Assembly: GCF_030846775.1 (NCBI RefSeq)
Contig: NZ_CP132910.1
Location: 4,281,001 to 4,345,000, forward strand
Origin: Geothrix sp. 21YS21S-2
GTDB lineage: Bacteria > Acidobacteriota > Holophagae > Holophagales > Holophagaceae
DNA: 64,000 nucleotides
Direction of reading: 5' to 3'
Both the position numbers and the translations under genes were made by a program. Below, piece after piece: positions 25,394-33,637 of this stretch. The number at the start of each line of letters is the position of its first letter. The stretch's first letter is position 1. The notes beneath the pieces are model-generated. The model was not told where the DNA came from. It was given only the letters and a program-made list of their open reading frames with translations, and searched no databases.

Positions 25394-26030
25394 CCCCGGC
25401 TCTGCCGGGGTGGCAGTAGAAGTTTGACATTTCAGGGAGTCCATCCTGGAATCTCCGATTGTGAGCCGCCAAGCACACGAAAGGAGGTCCAAGATGGACT
25501 CGTCGGAAAGTCTAAGCCACTCCCGGTGGGAGTGTAAGTACCACGTGGTGTTTATCCCAAAATGTCGAAGAAAGACGCTCTACGAGAAGTTACGACCACA
25601 TCTGGGTGAGGTGTTCCGGCAACTGGCCGCGCAGAAGGAATGCCGGATCGAGGAGGGGCACCTCATGGCCGATCACGTCCATATTCTGATTTAGATTCCG
25701 CCAAAGTATGCCGTGGCGCAGGTGATCGGGTTCATCAAGGGTAAGAGCGCGATTCACCTCGCCCGCGTGTATGGGGAGAGGAAGCGCAACTTTGTAGGCC
25801 AGAACTTCTGGGCGCGCGGCTACTTCGTATCGACAGTGGGCCGAGATGAGACGGTCGTGCGCGAATACATCCGAAAACAGGAAAAGGAGGACGAGCGATT
25901 TGAGCAACTGTCCCTGTTTCGCTGACCAGGCACCTCCAAGGTGCCCATCCTATGATTCGGGGCCGCGTTAGCGACCCCGACCAGCCGCTTTGAGCGGCTC
26001 ACGTTTTAAACCCCCCGGCTCTGCCGGGGG
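25394..26030 (+). mobile_element. IS200/IS605-family element, decayed
   Basis: Bounded by two nearly identical subterminal hairpins: CCCCGGC/GCCGGGG with TCT loop at 25394-25410, and CCCCCGGC/GCCGGGGG with TCT loop at 26012-26030. It holds one Y1-transposase gene with an internal stop. Exact ends cannot be fixed, since this family makes no target duplication. The right end abuts the stop codon of the Cys-His-Asp gene at 26036. A further hairpin (AGCCGC/GCGGCT) lies at 25983-26000. Confidence 0.8.
25494..25925 (+). pseudogene. tnpA: IS200-type Y1 transposase (tnpA) with in-frame stop
   Basis: The reading frame encodes a full TnpA: WECKYHVVFIPKCRRKTLYE, the HUH motif in HLMADHVHILI, then IPPKYAVAQVIGFIKGKSAI and the catalytic Tyr in VREYIRKQEKEDE. 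TAG at 25692-25694 replaces the residue after HILI (usually Ser), and the same frame resumes at once. A single-base change (for example TCG to TAG) would explain it. ATG 25494 has AAAGGAGG six bases upstream. Unless the stop is suppressed the enzyme is inactive. Confidence 0.9.
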
Positions 26031-26035
26031 ATGTC

Positions 26036-26617
26036 TTAGTCCTGTTCGGGTCGCTTTTCCCTAAGGTAGCCCCAGATCATTTTCAGGTCTTCTGGGCGAA
26101 TCATTGGAAATTCAAACTCACGCTTGATCCCAAGTTGGTCAAAATGGGCAGGCAATTCAGGGTTGGACTCTGGACCGAAGAAACAACTATAAATTCCTAC
26201 ATACTGCCGCTCGTTACTGTCGCCATACATGGCATCCGATAGCTCCAGGGTCGGGTCATAAGAAATTCCATTTATCTTTACCCAAGCATGCAAGAAAATG
26301 CGTTTGGTGTTCTCCGAATATACAATGCCTTCAACATACTCAATGTCTTCCTTTGTAGTTCGGTCCTTTAGTATTTTTCCTCCAGGATCGCTCGTGGCAG
26401 ACCCCTGAGATAGGCGAAAACAATTGTCATAACAATGCCCGATCCGGATTGGATGTCGCTTGGCTTGTAGCTCTACAATACGCTTTTGAAGGAAGGCGTT
26501 TTCTCGACATTTTGCAGGAATGCATGGTTGTGCAAATTCGGTAATGCTTGAAAAATATGGGTAACCATCCTGACCCATGCTGCCAATAAATTGTATGAGT
26601 TCCAATTTATTCTCCAT
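26036..26617 (-). CDS. Transglutaminase/papain-like Cys-His-Asp protein, paralogue B
   Basis: A 193-aa protein with GHCYDNCFRLSQG (Cys62), IFLHAWVKINGISYDPTLEL (His110 and Asp121), the same triad order as paralogue A at 21103-21687. The start is uncertain: ATG 26617 aligns with the N-terminus of paralogue A, while the frame stays open to 26815. The stop codon lies at the right edge of the IS200 element, so the original C-terminus may have been altered by the insertion. The conserved block upstream (26778-26960) matches that of paralogue A. Enzymatic activity unknown. Confidence 0.55.
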   Translation of the reverse strand: MENKLELIQFIGSMGQDGYPYFSSITEFAQPCIPAKCRENAFLQKRIVELQAKRHPIRIGHCYDNCFRLSQGSATSDPGGKILKDRTTKEDIEYVEGIVYSENTKRIFLHAWVKINGISYDPTLELSDAMYGDSNERQYVGIYSCFFGPESNPELPAHFDQLGIKREFEFPMIRPEDLKMIWGYLREKRPEQD

Positions 26618-26777
26618 AATAATTGCCATTTGTTGCGGTGCTGGAACAGTTCTAACGGGTGCAATCGCAAAGTGATGCATGAGCATTTCGACAGCCAAAG
26701 ACCAAACGGTCATTGAGCTAAATCCTGTCATCCCGTGCTGTTGCATGCAACAGGTTGAAATGACCGGTGGCTGTTCC

Positions 26778-26960
26778 AACACTGGTTCCCACAAACCGAA
26801 GAGCCTCAAAGCCAAAGGCGATTTCTTGCAAATCTAAGGCTCCAATTCGTGGTCGGTGGCGTGAAATTGGCACTCGTTGTATTCCTTATTGGTCATACAT
26901 GATTTCCCTTGGGTTCGGGGTGTAGAACTTGTGAAAGGGCGCCGGGGGCTACTTGGTGCC
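26778..26960. repeat. Conserved upstream block B (shared with 21877-22062)
   Basis: Aligns with block A over its whole length (see shared runs CCAAAGGCGAT, CTCCAATTCGTG, GTATTCC/ATATTCC, TGAAAGGG). Both lie upstream of a Cys-His-Asp gene on the minus strand. The gap 26618-27244 also contains G-rich sequence near 27000-27060 and no supportable gene. Confidence 0.65.
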
Positions 26961-27244
26961 GGGGTGCAGGTTAGGATGCCTCAGGACAGGTCCCAGCGGG
27001 GGCGAGGGATAAATAGGCATCGAGCAGAGGGGGGGGCGCCTCCCGGGGCTTCATGGGGCTGCATTTATGGACCTCAATCGGTGGATTCAAGCCGGGCGGC
27101 GCCCTAAAGGACATTTGCTGACGAGCCACGCTTAAACTTGAGGTGGAAATTGCTCAATCTGCGAATCTTGAGAAAATCGCGAGAAGCCGCCCACGATGCG
27201 GAGCAAATCACCGATAATTATTCCATCACACCAGAGGGATTTGC

Positions 27245-29776
27245 ATGGATCAGGACATCAAGAGGACTCTCTGGGCTGCCGCTGACAAACTGCGGTCCAA
27301 TATGGATGCCGCCGAATACAAGCACTTGGTCCTTGGGTTGGTGTTCCTGAAATATATCTCCGACGCCTTCGATGAGCGCCGGAACGACCTCAAGAAAGCC
27401 GTTTCCGATCCCAAAAGCGACTTCTACCTTCCCGCCGCATCGGACAGTGACTTCCTCTGTGAAGACCGGGACTCATACGCAATGGTTCACGTATTCTGGG
27501 TCCCGCCTGTTGCGCGGTGGGAGAACATCCGGAACCAGGCAAAGCAACCAGACATTGGCAAACGGATCGATGATGCCCTCATTGCAATTGAATTGGACAA
27601 CCCACCCCTCAAAGGCATCCTGGATAAGCGTTTCGCCAGAACTCAGCTTGATCCCGGCAAGTTGGGCGAACTCATCGATCTGATTTCCTCCATCGGCTTC
27701 GGCGTGAAGGACAAGGCGGAAGACACGCTGGGCGAGGTCTACGAATACTTTCTCGGGCAGTTCGCTAACGCTGAGGGTAAGAATGGCGGACAGTTCTATA
27801 CACCGGCGTCGGTTGTGCGGCTGCTCGTTGAGGTTCTCTCGCCGAATAAGGGGAGCATCTATGATCCCTGCTGTGGTTCTGGCGGCATGTTCGTGCAGAG
27901 CGAGAAATTCGTCGAGACCCATGGCGGCAACCGGGATGACATCTCAATCTTCGGACAGGAGGTCAACCCCACCACATGGCGCCTGGTCGCCATGAATCTA
28001 GCCATCAGAGGCATAGTCGCAAACCTCGGTAAAGAGCCCGGGGATACTCTCGGTCGGGATGCCCATCCGGACCTTCGTGCCGACTACGTGCTTGCGAATC
28101 CACCCTTCAATGTCTCCGACTGGGGCGGGGAGAAACTTGAATTCGATCCCCGATGGGTCTATGGCATCCCACCAGCAGGCAATGCCAACTTCGCATGGCT
28201 TCAGCACATTCTGTGGCACCTGAATCCCTCTGGCAGCGCTGGCGTGGTGCTTGCCAATGGGTCCATGTCCTCGAACCAGAGCAATGAGAGCAACATCCGT
28301 CGCGCCATGGTCGAGGGTGATGTGGTTGAGGTGATGGTGGCTCTGCCGCCCCAGTTGTTCTTCAACACGCAGATCCCCGCCTGCCTGTGGTTCCTTGCAA
28401 AGGATAAGACTAGGAATGGGCGAAGGCGCAAGGGGGAGTTTCTTTTCATAGATGCCAGCAAGATGGGACGGCAGGAGACCCGCGTAAACCGGGTCCTCGA
28501 CGATGTAGAAATTGCAAAGATCACAAACACCGTCCATTCCTGGCGGCAGGATGGTGAGATTAAAGATCCCTACATCGATGTCCCCGGCTTTTGCTGCGCT
28601 GTGGATCTGGAAAAGATAGTGGAGCAAGCCTACGTGCTTACGCCGGGGCGGTATGTAGGTGGCGAGGGGAGGACCTGTGAAATTAATGGGGATTTTGCTA
28701 GGAGGTTGTCTCAGGTTCGAGATCAACTTGATGCGGGAGAGAAACCCAACAGCATTTCAGTGCGTGAGCTAATTGGGTGGTTTGGAGCTAAGCGTCGTAG
28801 AGCCGCTGTCGTTTGGGAAATACGACAATTGATGAACCAGTTCAAAATAACTACAGTTCCAGATTTTGAGTCAGCATATGTTGATGATTTTATAGAATTT
28901 TTTCTTCAGGATGGAATAATAACTGATGCAGTGAAGGTTGCCTCATCTTCGGTCGGAAATATTCTTGCAGGGGAAGAAAAAGAAGACGCACCAAGTGATG
29001 CCCATGTCACTGGACTATCGTTGGCTAATACCTATGTTGATCCAAGTCATCGTTTGAGTAAGCTGGACGCATCAAAAAAACCTCCCAAAACTGTCAATCC
29101 CCAGGATGATATAATTGATGCAGTCACGATCATGATGGCTTATGATTTTTCACAAGTGCCAGTGATGCAAACGCAAAGAAATCTTAAGGGTATTGTGACT
29201 TGGGACTCAATTGTAAAAAAAATAGCAATGGGGTCAAAAATGCAAGGTCCCTGTTCCGACTTTTTAGTCCCAGCCGAAGAAATTAGTATTAACGCTTCCA
29301 TTTATGATGCAATTCCTCGAATTTCTCAGCACCAATATGTTCTTGTTCGGGATGCAACCAATTGCATTAGTGGCATAGTGACCTCAAGTGATATGATGGA
29401 GCAGTTTAAGGGGCTGGCTGAGCCTTTTTTGCTGATAGGTGAAATAGAAAACTATCTCAGGCACATAATTGACTCGAAGTTTAACCTTGCTGATATTGTT
29501 TCTGCCAAAGATGCATCGGATGTTGGTAGAATAGTGACTTCAGTGGCTGATCTGACTTTTGGCGAATACGCAAGACTACTGCAGGATCCAAACAATTGGA
29601 TTCGGACAGGGATCCGTATTAGTAGGACGATTATTTGCGAATTGCTTGAAAAAGTTAGAGAAATTCGCAATAGCGTTATGCATTTCGACCCAGAACGTTT
29701 GGACGATGAAGATCTTTCAACTTTAAGGTCTGCCCGTGCACTTCTGTATAATATCTATTTATCATGTGTTGGGTAA
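27245..29776 (+). CDS. HsdM-type adenine methyltransferase fused to CBS pair and HEPN domain
   Basis: An 843-aa protein. Residues 1-475 are a type I methyltransferase subunit: N-terminal HsdM helical domain, GGQFYTPASVVRLLVEVL, SAM motif DPCCGSGGMF (207-216), catalytic NPPF (285-288), and the closing YVLTPGRYVGG. HsdM normally ends soon after this. Here the frame continues into SVRELIGWFGAKRRRAAVVW (about 505-524), a CBS pair (about 618-720), and a C-terminal HEPN-like domain with RNSVMH (Arg808-x4-His813), the metal-independent RNase motif. The DNA turns AT-rich near 28,680, exactly where HsdM ends. No hsdS is present; the next gene is a broken hsdR. GAGGG precedes ATG 27245. Confidence 0.85.
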   Translation: MDQDIKRTLWAAADKLRSNMDAAEYKHLVLGLVFLKYISDAFDERRNDLKKAVSDPKSDFYLPAASDSDFLCEDRDSYAMVHVFWVPPVARWENIRNQAKQPDIGKRIDDALIAIELDNPPLKGILDKRFARTQLDPGKLGELIDLISSIGFGVKDKAEDTLGEVYEYFLGQFANAEGKNGGQFYTPASVVRLLVEVLSPNKGSIYDPCCGSGGMFVQSEKFVETHGGNRDDISIFGQEVNPTTWRLVAMNLAIRGIVANLGKEPGDTLGRDAHPDLRADYVLANPPFNVSDWGGEKLEFDPRWVYGIPPAGNANFAWLQHILWHLNPSGSAGVVLANGSMSSNQSNESNIRRAMVEGDVVEVMVALPPQLFFNTQIPACLWFLAKDKTRNGRRRKGEFLFIDASKMGRQETRVNRVLDDVEIAKITNTVHSWRQDGEIKDPYIDVPGFCCAVDLEKIVEQAYVLTPGRYVGGEGRTCEINGDFARRLSQVRDQLDAGEKPNSISVRELIGWFGAKRRRAAVVWEIRQLMNQFKITTVPDFESAYVDDFIEFFLQDGIITDAVKVASSSVGNILAGEEKEDAPSDAHVTGLSLANTYVDPSHRLSKLDASKKPPKTVNPQDDIIDAVTIMMAYDFSQVPVMQTQRNLKGIVTWDSIVKKIAMGSKMQGPCSDFLVPAEEISINASIYDAIPRISQHQYVLVRDATNCISGIVTSSDMMEQFKGLAEPFLLIGEIENYLRHIIDSKFNLADIVSAKDASDVGRIVTSVADLTFGEYARLLQDPNNWIRTGIRISRTIICELLEKVREIRNSVMHFDPERLDDEDLSTLRSARALLYNIYLSCVG

Positions 29777-30369
29777 GGGCATTTGGTTTTGGGGACAGAG
29801 CTTTAGAAATTCCTTTCGGCTTCCCTTCTGCTGAGATCTTGGATAAAGTGCAGAACATGAAGCACCGGAATCTCACCGTAGAACTTCTTGAGCGATTGTT
29901 GAAAGACGACATCAAGGCGCGGTTCTCCACAAATGTGGTGCAGAGCGCTAGGTTCTCGGACATCTTGAAAGCCAGTCTCACGCGCTATCGCAACCGTGCC
30001 ATTGAGACCGCACAAGTCGTCGAAGAATTGATCCAAATGGCAAAGGCGTTCAACGATGCTTTCCAGCGCGGCATCGATCTAGGGCTGGCACCGGAGGAGA
30101 TGGCGTTATATGACGCTCTGGAGGATAACGAAGCCTTGGTTCGGGAACTAGGAGGCTCTGAGCTGAAGGCGATTGGACGGGAACTCCCTGACGACCGGAG
30201 GAATAACCCGAAGACTGATTCGTCCGTTCGAGAATCAGTTCGTGCCACAATGAAGGTGCGTATTAAGCGGATTTTGAAGCGGCATCGGTATCTACCGGAA
30301 ATGGAGCTTCGAGCGGTGGGGCATGTGCTGAAGCAGGCGGAAGTGCAGTCTGGGGCTTGGGTGGCATAG
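29764..30369 (+). pseudogene. hsdR: HsdR C-terminal remnant
   Basis: The frame encodes only the end of a type I restriction subunit: MKHRNLTVELLERLLKDDIK (from 29857), SARFSDILKASLTRYRNRAI, LGLAPEEMALYDALEDNEAL, and VRESVRATMKVRIKRILKRH. A complete HsdR is about 1000 aa with helicase and nuclease domains, all missing here. G+C rises again at its start. So a normal hsdM-hsdS-hsdR cluster seems to have lost hsdS and most of hsdR when the CBS-HEPN sequence came in. The open frame starts 13 bases before the upstream stop; translation from ATG 29857 is possible. Confidence 0.8.
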
Positions 30370-30381
30370 GAGTCAATCACC

Positions 30382-31164
30382 ATGCAGGAAAGTGTCGAGC
30401 AACTCCGACGATCCTTAATTGAAAAACACGCCGCCTTCCGGCAGGTTTTTGTCGAGTTATTTCATGACCTAGTCTCGTCCTCAGAACAGAATAAGGAACA
30501 ACGGATTCTCCAGACTAGAGAATCCGTTGCCCTGATATGGTCATTATTGGCTGACCGGGATCGCCCTCAATGGCTGAAATCGCTGATGGATCTTCTCTCT
30601 CGACCGCGTAGTGCTTTTCCGTATGGGAATCTTATCGATGCAATCATGCCATTGCGGGAAACCGCAATGAATCACCAGTGGGTCTTCTCTGAAGGAGTTG
30701 AGGACTCCATTGATTTTGATGAAGTATTTGAGCGCCATCGGAAAGAAAGTAAACTTGGAGAACTTTTTGATGAGGTCGTTAACATTATGACCCGAATCAT
30801 TGAAGCCCAAGGGATGGATAGCAGAGTTATTGAGGCTGTTTTAAGGCGCTTGATCCTTTTGATACAAAAGAACCGAAATGGATCTTTCTCGGCGCTTCCA
30901 ACATGGTTGAAATTTATCATTGGAGTTCTTAAGAATTTTGTTATTGAAGAGCTCCGTTCGATTCCCGTTTTAGGACCTCTCGTGACTGCTCTTGAAAAAA
31001 CGTTCGAAGAAATCCAGGATGAAGTTTCTATTGTAATGACCAAGTCCTATCACGAGTTAGAAACAAGCGTTATATCTATCGTTCCGGATATTCTCTACAC
31101 AAGATCGGGGTCAACTCTGTCCGTCCTGCAATCGACTCAACCAACCTTGAATCAGATGGGATGA
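30382..31164 (+). CDS. Helical protein of unknown function
   Basis: A 260-aa protein starting at ATG 30382, 12 bases after the HsdR remnant. Mostly alpha-helical, with a short hydrophobic stretch (LKFIIGVLKNFVIEEL then IPVLGPLVTALEKTF) that might be amphipathic or membrane-associated. No motif recognised. It lies between the HsdM-HEPN fusion and the reverse transcriptase and may belong with the former, as accessory genes are common in such loci. Confidence 0.55.
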   Translation: MQESVEQLRRSLIEKHAAFRQVFVELFHDLVSSSEQNKEQRILQTRESVALIWSLLADRDRPQWLKSLMDLLSRPRSAFPYGNLIDAIMPLRETAMNHQWVFSEGVEDSIDFDEVFERHRKESKLGELFDEVVNIMTRIIEAQGMDSRVIEAVLRRLILLIQKNRNGSFSALPTWLKFIIGVLKNFVIEELRSIPVLGPLVTALEKTFEEIQDEVSIVMTKSYHELETSVISIVPDILYTRSGSTLSVLQSTQPTLNQMG

Positions 31165-31284
31165 CGTGACCCGAGGGGGTCCGAAGAAGCATGCGCTGGC
31201 GGAAATGAGATTTGCTCCGTCTAAGGCTGGTGGAATTTGGTAAATTGCCTTGCGGAAATTGAAAGCTTGGTCTACGATCTGTCT

Positions 31285-31561
31285 GCCTTGCTAGTTGGAG
31301 ACAAGGGAAACAGTTGCAAAGTCAACCCTCAAGGTGCCCTGCACCAGGAGGCTGACCGCGACCATCAGGACGCTGAGCGCTTGGACTTCACGGTTCATGT
31401 TGTTCTCCTCCACGATGAAAGAATACTGCATCAGGCTTAAACACGCGGCGCCGCAGCAATGCGGTAACGGCTTCCTTCGGGGAGTCGGCAAACTGGGGGG
31501 AGGCAAGTGGAGTGCCGCTACCATCTTCCCCCAGTTCAGCCCTTGCCAGAGCGGCAGGGGG
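31285..31561 (+). ncRNA. Putative structured ncRNA upstream of reverse transcriptase
   Basis: The region before the RT gene contains consecutive hairpins typical of stable RNA: CCTTG/CAAGG at 31287-31307; CCGCA-GCAA-TGCGG (31451-31464, GNRA tetraloop); CTTCC-TTCG-GGGAG (31471-31484, UUCG tetraloop). Then three blocks (AACTGGGGG 31491, GGCAAG 31502, TGCCGCT 31513) find complements in the same order at 31528-31536, 31542-31547 and 31550-31556, as in interleaved pseudoknots. AAACA occurs at 31308 and 31439. RTs of the DRT2 type are preceded by a template ncRNA. The boundaries and function here are inferred. Confidence 0.5.
31291..31398 (-). CDS. Antisense small hydrophobic peptide in the putative ncRNA region
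   Basis: On the strand opposite the RT, GGAGGAG lies six bases before ATG 31398, opening a 35-aa frame: MNREVQALSVLMVAVSLLVQ then GTLRVDFATVSLVSN. It has a hydrophobic central helix. It overlaps the region proposed as RT template. It may be an independent small membrane peptide, or the reading frame of a protein made from cDNA copies as known for DRT2 (Neo), or chance. Confidence 0.3.
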   Translation of the reverse strand: MNREVQALSVLMVAVSLLVQGTLRVDFATVSLVSN

Positions 31562-32838
31562 TGGCTAGTGCTTTTTGCATTAAGCCAAGGGGTTATCTCC
31601 ATTTTGACGAGCCGTTTTTTGGACCAGGTGCACTGCGCCTGGCTTCCAATGATGGCAGGGTGACAACCTGGTCATTCATGCCGTTTATCCATACAACCAT
31701 TGAGGCACGTAAGGTAAAGAAGAAGAACGGGGCACTTACTCCTAAAGTTAAAACCCGTGATATTTATTACGCCGCCCACCGGGATGCGGCTATCTACTCC
31801 TACTATGCATACATTCTTAATGAAGCATACAACCGGTTAATTCCATCTCTTGGGCTGGATGATGTGGTCACTGCTTTTAGAAGTAATCTGCATAAGTGCA
31901 ACATCCATTTCGCGGCTGAAGCCTTTGAATTCATCAAAAACAACCCGGATTGTATGGTTTATACCTATGATGTCTCTTCGTTTTTTGACAACCTTGACCA
32001 CCGGATTTTGAAATCGCAATGGGCAAGAATCCTTGGGGTAACTCGTTTACCGTCGAACCATTATGCCGTATTCAAGTCCATAACCAAATTTTCATTCGTT
32101 GATCTTCAAGATTTATATAATACTTTTGGGATTAGCAAACATGCGCCAAAAGCAAATGGGAGAAGGCGAATCTGCACAATCCCGGAGTTTAAGTCTAAAA
32201 TCAGAGGGCAAGGACTAGTCAAGCCTAATCCGGGAGGATTTAAGGGAATTCCCCAAGGTAGCCCTATAAGTGCTGTTCTCTCGAATATCTATATGCTGCA
32301 ATTTGATACGAAGATTGCTGCTGAAGTTATTAGCCTGAACGGATTGTATCGGAGATATTGTGATGACATTATATGCATAATTCCAAAAGGGAAAAATGAA
32401 GTAGTAGCAGCCTCAATTCAGCGAGAAATAGGCATCCTTCATCTTGAAATTCATCCGGATAAATCATCTACATTTTCCTTTTCTCAAGGACTAATTGATA
32501 AGGATTCCCCTCCGTTTGTCCAGTATCTTGGATTTACATTCGACGGTAAGCGTATCGCATTAAGAGCTGGCAGTATGAGTCGTTACTATTCCAAACTTCG
32601 TGCTGCCGTTTCACTTGCCCATCAAACGAGACTGAAACACGATAGGCTTAATGGGACAGAAACACTCATCCGGAGAAAGCGAATTAATTTGAAATATTCA
32701 TATCTGGGTCGCCACAATTTTATTGCCTACGCACTAAAAGCGTCTAGGCTTACCCAAAGCGTCGCCATTAAGAGACAGATCAAAGGTCACTGGAAAAAAC
32801 TTCAGAAGGAAATTGCGAAGATTGAGTTGGTGCCTTAG
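31561..32838 (+). CDS. Reverse transcriptase of the unknown-group/DRT type (DRT2-like)
   Basis: A 425-aa RT. Catalytic blocks: motif A VYTYDVSSFFDNLDH (about residues 133-147), motif B GIPQGSPISAVLSNIYM (about 229-245), motif C RRYCDDII (YCDD about 266-269), and QYLGFTFDGKRIALRAG downstream. The N-terminal KPRGYLHFD and KTRDIYYAAHRDAAIYSYYA blocks and the lack of maturase or endonuclease domains argue against a group II intron and for an anti-phage DRT, best guess DRT2. The start is uncertain: GTG 31561 precedes the conserved KPRGY block; GTG 31507 and ATG 31678 are alternatives. Strongly AT-rich. It is single, with a structured upstream region. Confidence 0.8.
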   Translation: MASAFCIKPRGYLHFDEPFFGPGALRLASNDGRVTTWSFMPFIHTTIEARKVKKKNGALTPKVKTRDIYYAAHRDAAIYSYYAYILNEAYNRLIPSLGLDDVVTAFRSNLHKCNIHFAAEAFEFIKNNPDCMVYTYDVSSFFDNLDHRILKSQWARILGVTRLPSNHYAVFKSITKFSFVDLQDLYNTFGISKHAPKANGRRRICTIPEFKSKIRGQGLVKPNPGGFKGIPQGSPISAVLSNIYMLQFDTKIAAEVISLNGLYRRYCDDIICIIPKGKNEVVAASIQREIGILHLEIHPDKSSTFSFSQGLIDKDSPPFVQYLGFTFDGKRIALRAGSMSRYYSKLRAAVSLAHQTRLKHDRLNGTETLIRRKRINLKYSYLGRHNFIAYALKASRLTQSVAIKRQIKGHWKKLQKEIAKIELVP

Positions 32839-32974
32839 CTTGTTCTCCCTGTGCATGACCTCTGCACGGAAGAGGATCAGGTTGATTCTCGGGTTGCACG
32901 GCTTTCTAGTCCTTTCCCGACCAACATCCTGAACGCAGGGTTTGAGGATTGCTGAAGCCATTCCTCAGTCACGG

Positions 32975-33006
32975 AAAGGGGAACAGTCCCTTCTCCCCCT
33001 TTTTTG
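32975..33006 (+). terminator. Terminator after reverse transcriptase
   Basis: AAGGG/CCCTT hairpin with a seven-base loop, then a C-rich stretch and six T, about 135 bases after the RT stop. Confidence 0.5.
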
Positions 33007-33043
33007 CGGACAATCTCCGCGACTCCCTAGCACTTCTCTTGGG

Positions 33044-33286
33044 CTAAAATAACTCGGATCTTCCTGTTGTGAGCATTATAAGGTGATTAAACGCCTTCTC
33101 TAGCTTCCGCATCTTAACGGGGCTCGCCCCTGCGCCGAAGATGTTCACATAGGGGAGCTTTGTGGTGGTTCGGTCTGGGGTGTAGCACTTCAGCGGAAGC
33201 GCCCCCTCTCTGGCTTTGGCGCGAAGGTGGGTTCCGTAGGAGTCCTCAACAATGAAGACGTCGATGTCCGAGATTGGGAAAGCCAT
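33044..33286 (-). CDS. Small unknown protein, possibly frame-disrupted partner of the upstream frame
   Basis: An 80-aa frame (MAFPISDIDVFIVEDSYGTH near the start, PLKCYTPDRTTTKLPYVNIFG in the middle) starting at ATG 33286 with AAGG seven bases upstream. It overlaps the next minus-strand frame by 97 bp in another phase. Either two overlapping genes or one gene split by a frameshift: the upstream frame loses protein-like character just where this one begins. Confidence 0.4.
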   Translation of the reverse strand: MAFPISDIDVFIVEDSYGTHLRAKAREGALPLKCYTPDRTTTKLPYVNIFGAGASPVKMRKLEKAFNHLIMLTTGRSELF

Positions 33287-33507
33287 GTTCTGACCTTGCC
33301 GTCTAGCGGGGAGGTTTGGCGCGTAACGAAGTGGATTCGTCCCGGCGCACTTTCCCGGAAACCCACGACAACAACCTGCTCTTGAGGGTTCATCGCTTGT
33401 GGCGTTTCCCTCAGGATGTAGGCTTTCGTGTCCTCAAGCGATTGCACTGAAATTGACGCACACGCAAACAGACCGATCGCTGGGGTGAGTAGGCACTTAT
33501 ATTTCAT
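33190..33507 (-). CDS. Small exported protein, 3' part doubtful
   Basis: Begins MKYKCLLTPAIGLFACASIS, a signal peptide with a Cys in a near-lipobox context (LFAC), then TKAYILRETPQAMNPQEQVV and VGFRESAPGRIHFVTRQTS. After about residue 72 the sequence becomes Ser/Thr/Pro/Arg-rich, as an out-of-frame reading would, and the frame at 33044-33286 takes over. So the true protein may be a fusion of both through a -1/+1 frameshift. Function unknown. Confidence 0.4.
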   Translation of the reverse strand: MKYKCLLTPAIGLFACASISVQSLEDTKAYILRETPQAMNPQEQVVVVGFRESAPGRIHFVTRQTSPLDGKVRTWLSQSRTSTSSLLRTPTEPTFAPKPERGRFR

Positions 33508-33637
33508 GGTTGCTTCCTTTTACCTATAAACTCCCTCTGGCAGGGAAACCTCGCTGCAAAGGGGAATGAAATGGGCTCAGGTAACAAAGGAGCGGGGCAG
33601 GGCTTGGCATAGGGGTCTGCTGCCTCGCCTTTTAGGC

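Noticed and set aside
31507-32838. Group II intron RT or retron
   Set aside because: No maturase (X) or HNH domain follows the RT, no intron domain V/VI is recognisable downstream, and the upstream RNA lacks the long terminal inverted repeats (a1/a2) expected of a retron msr-msd.
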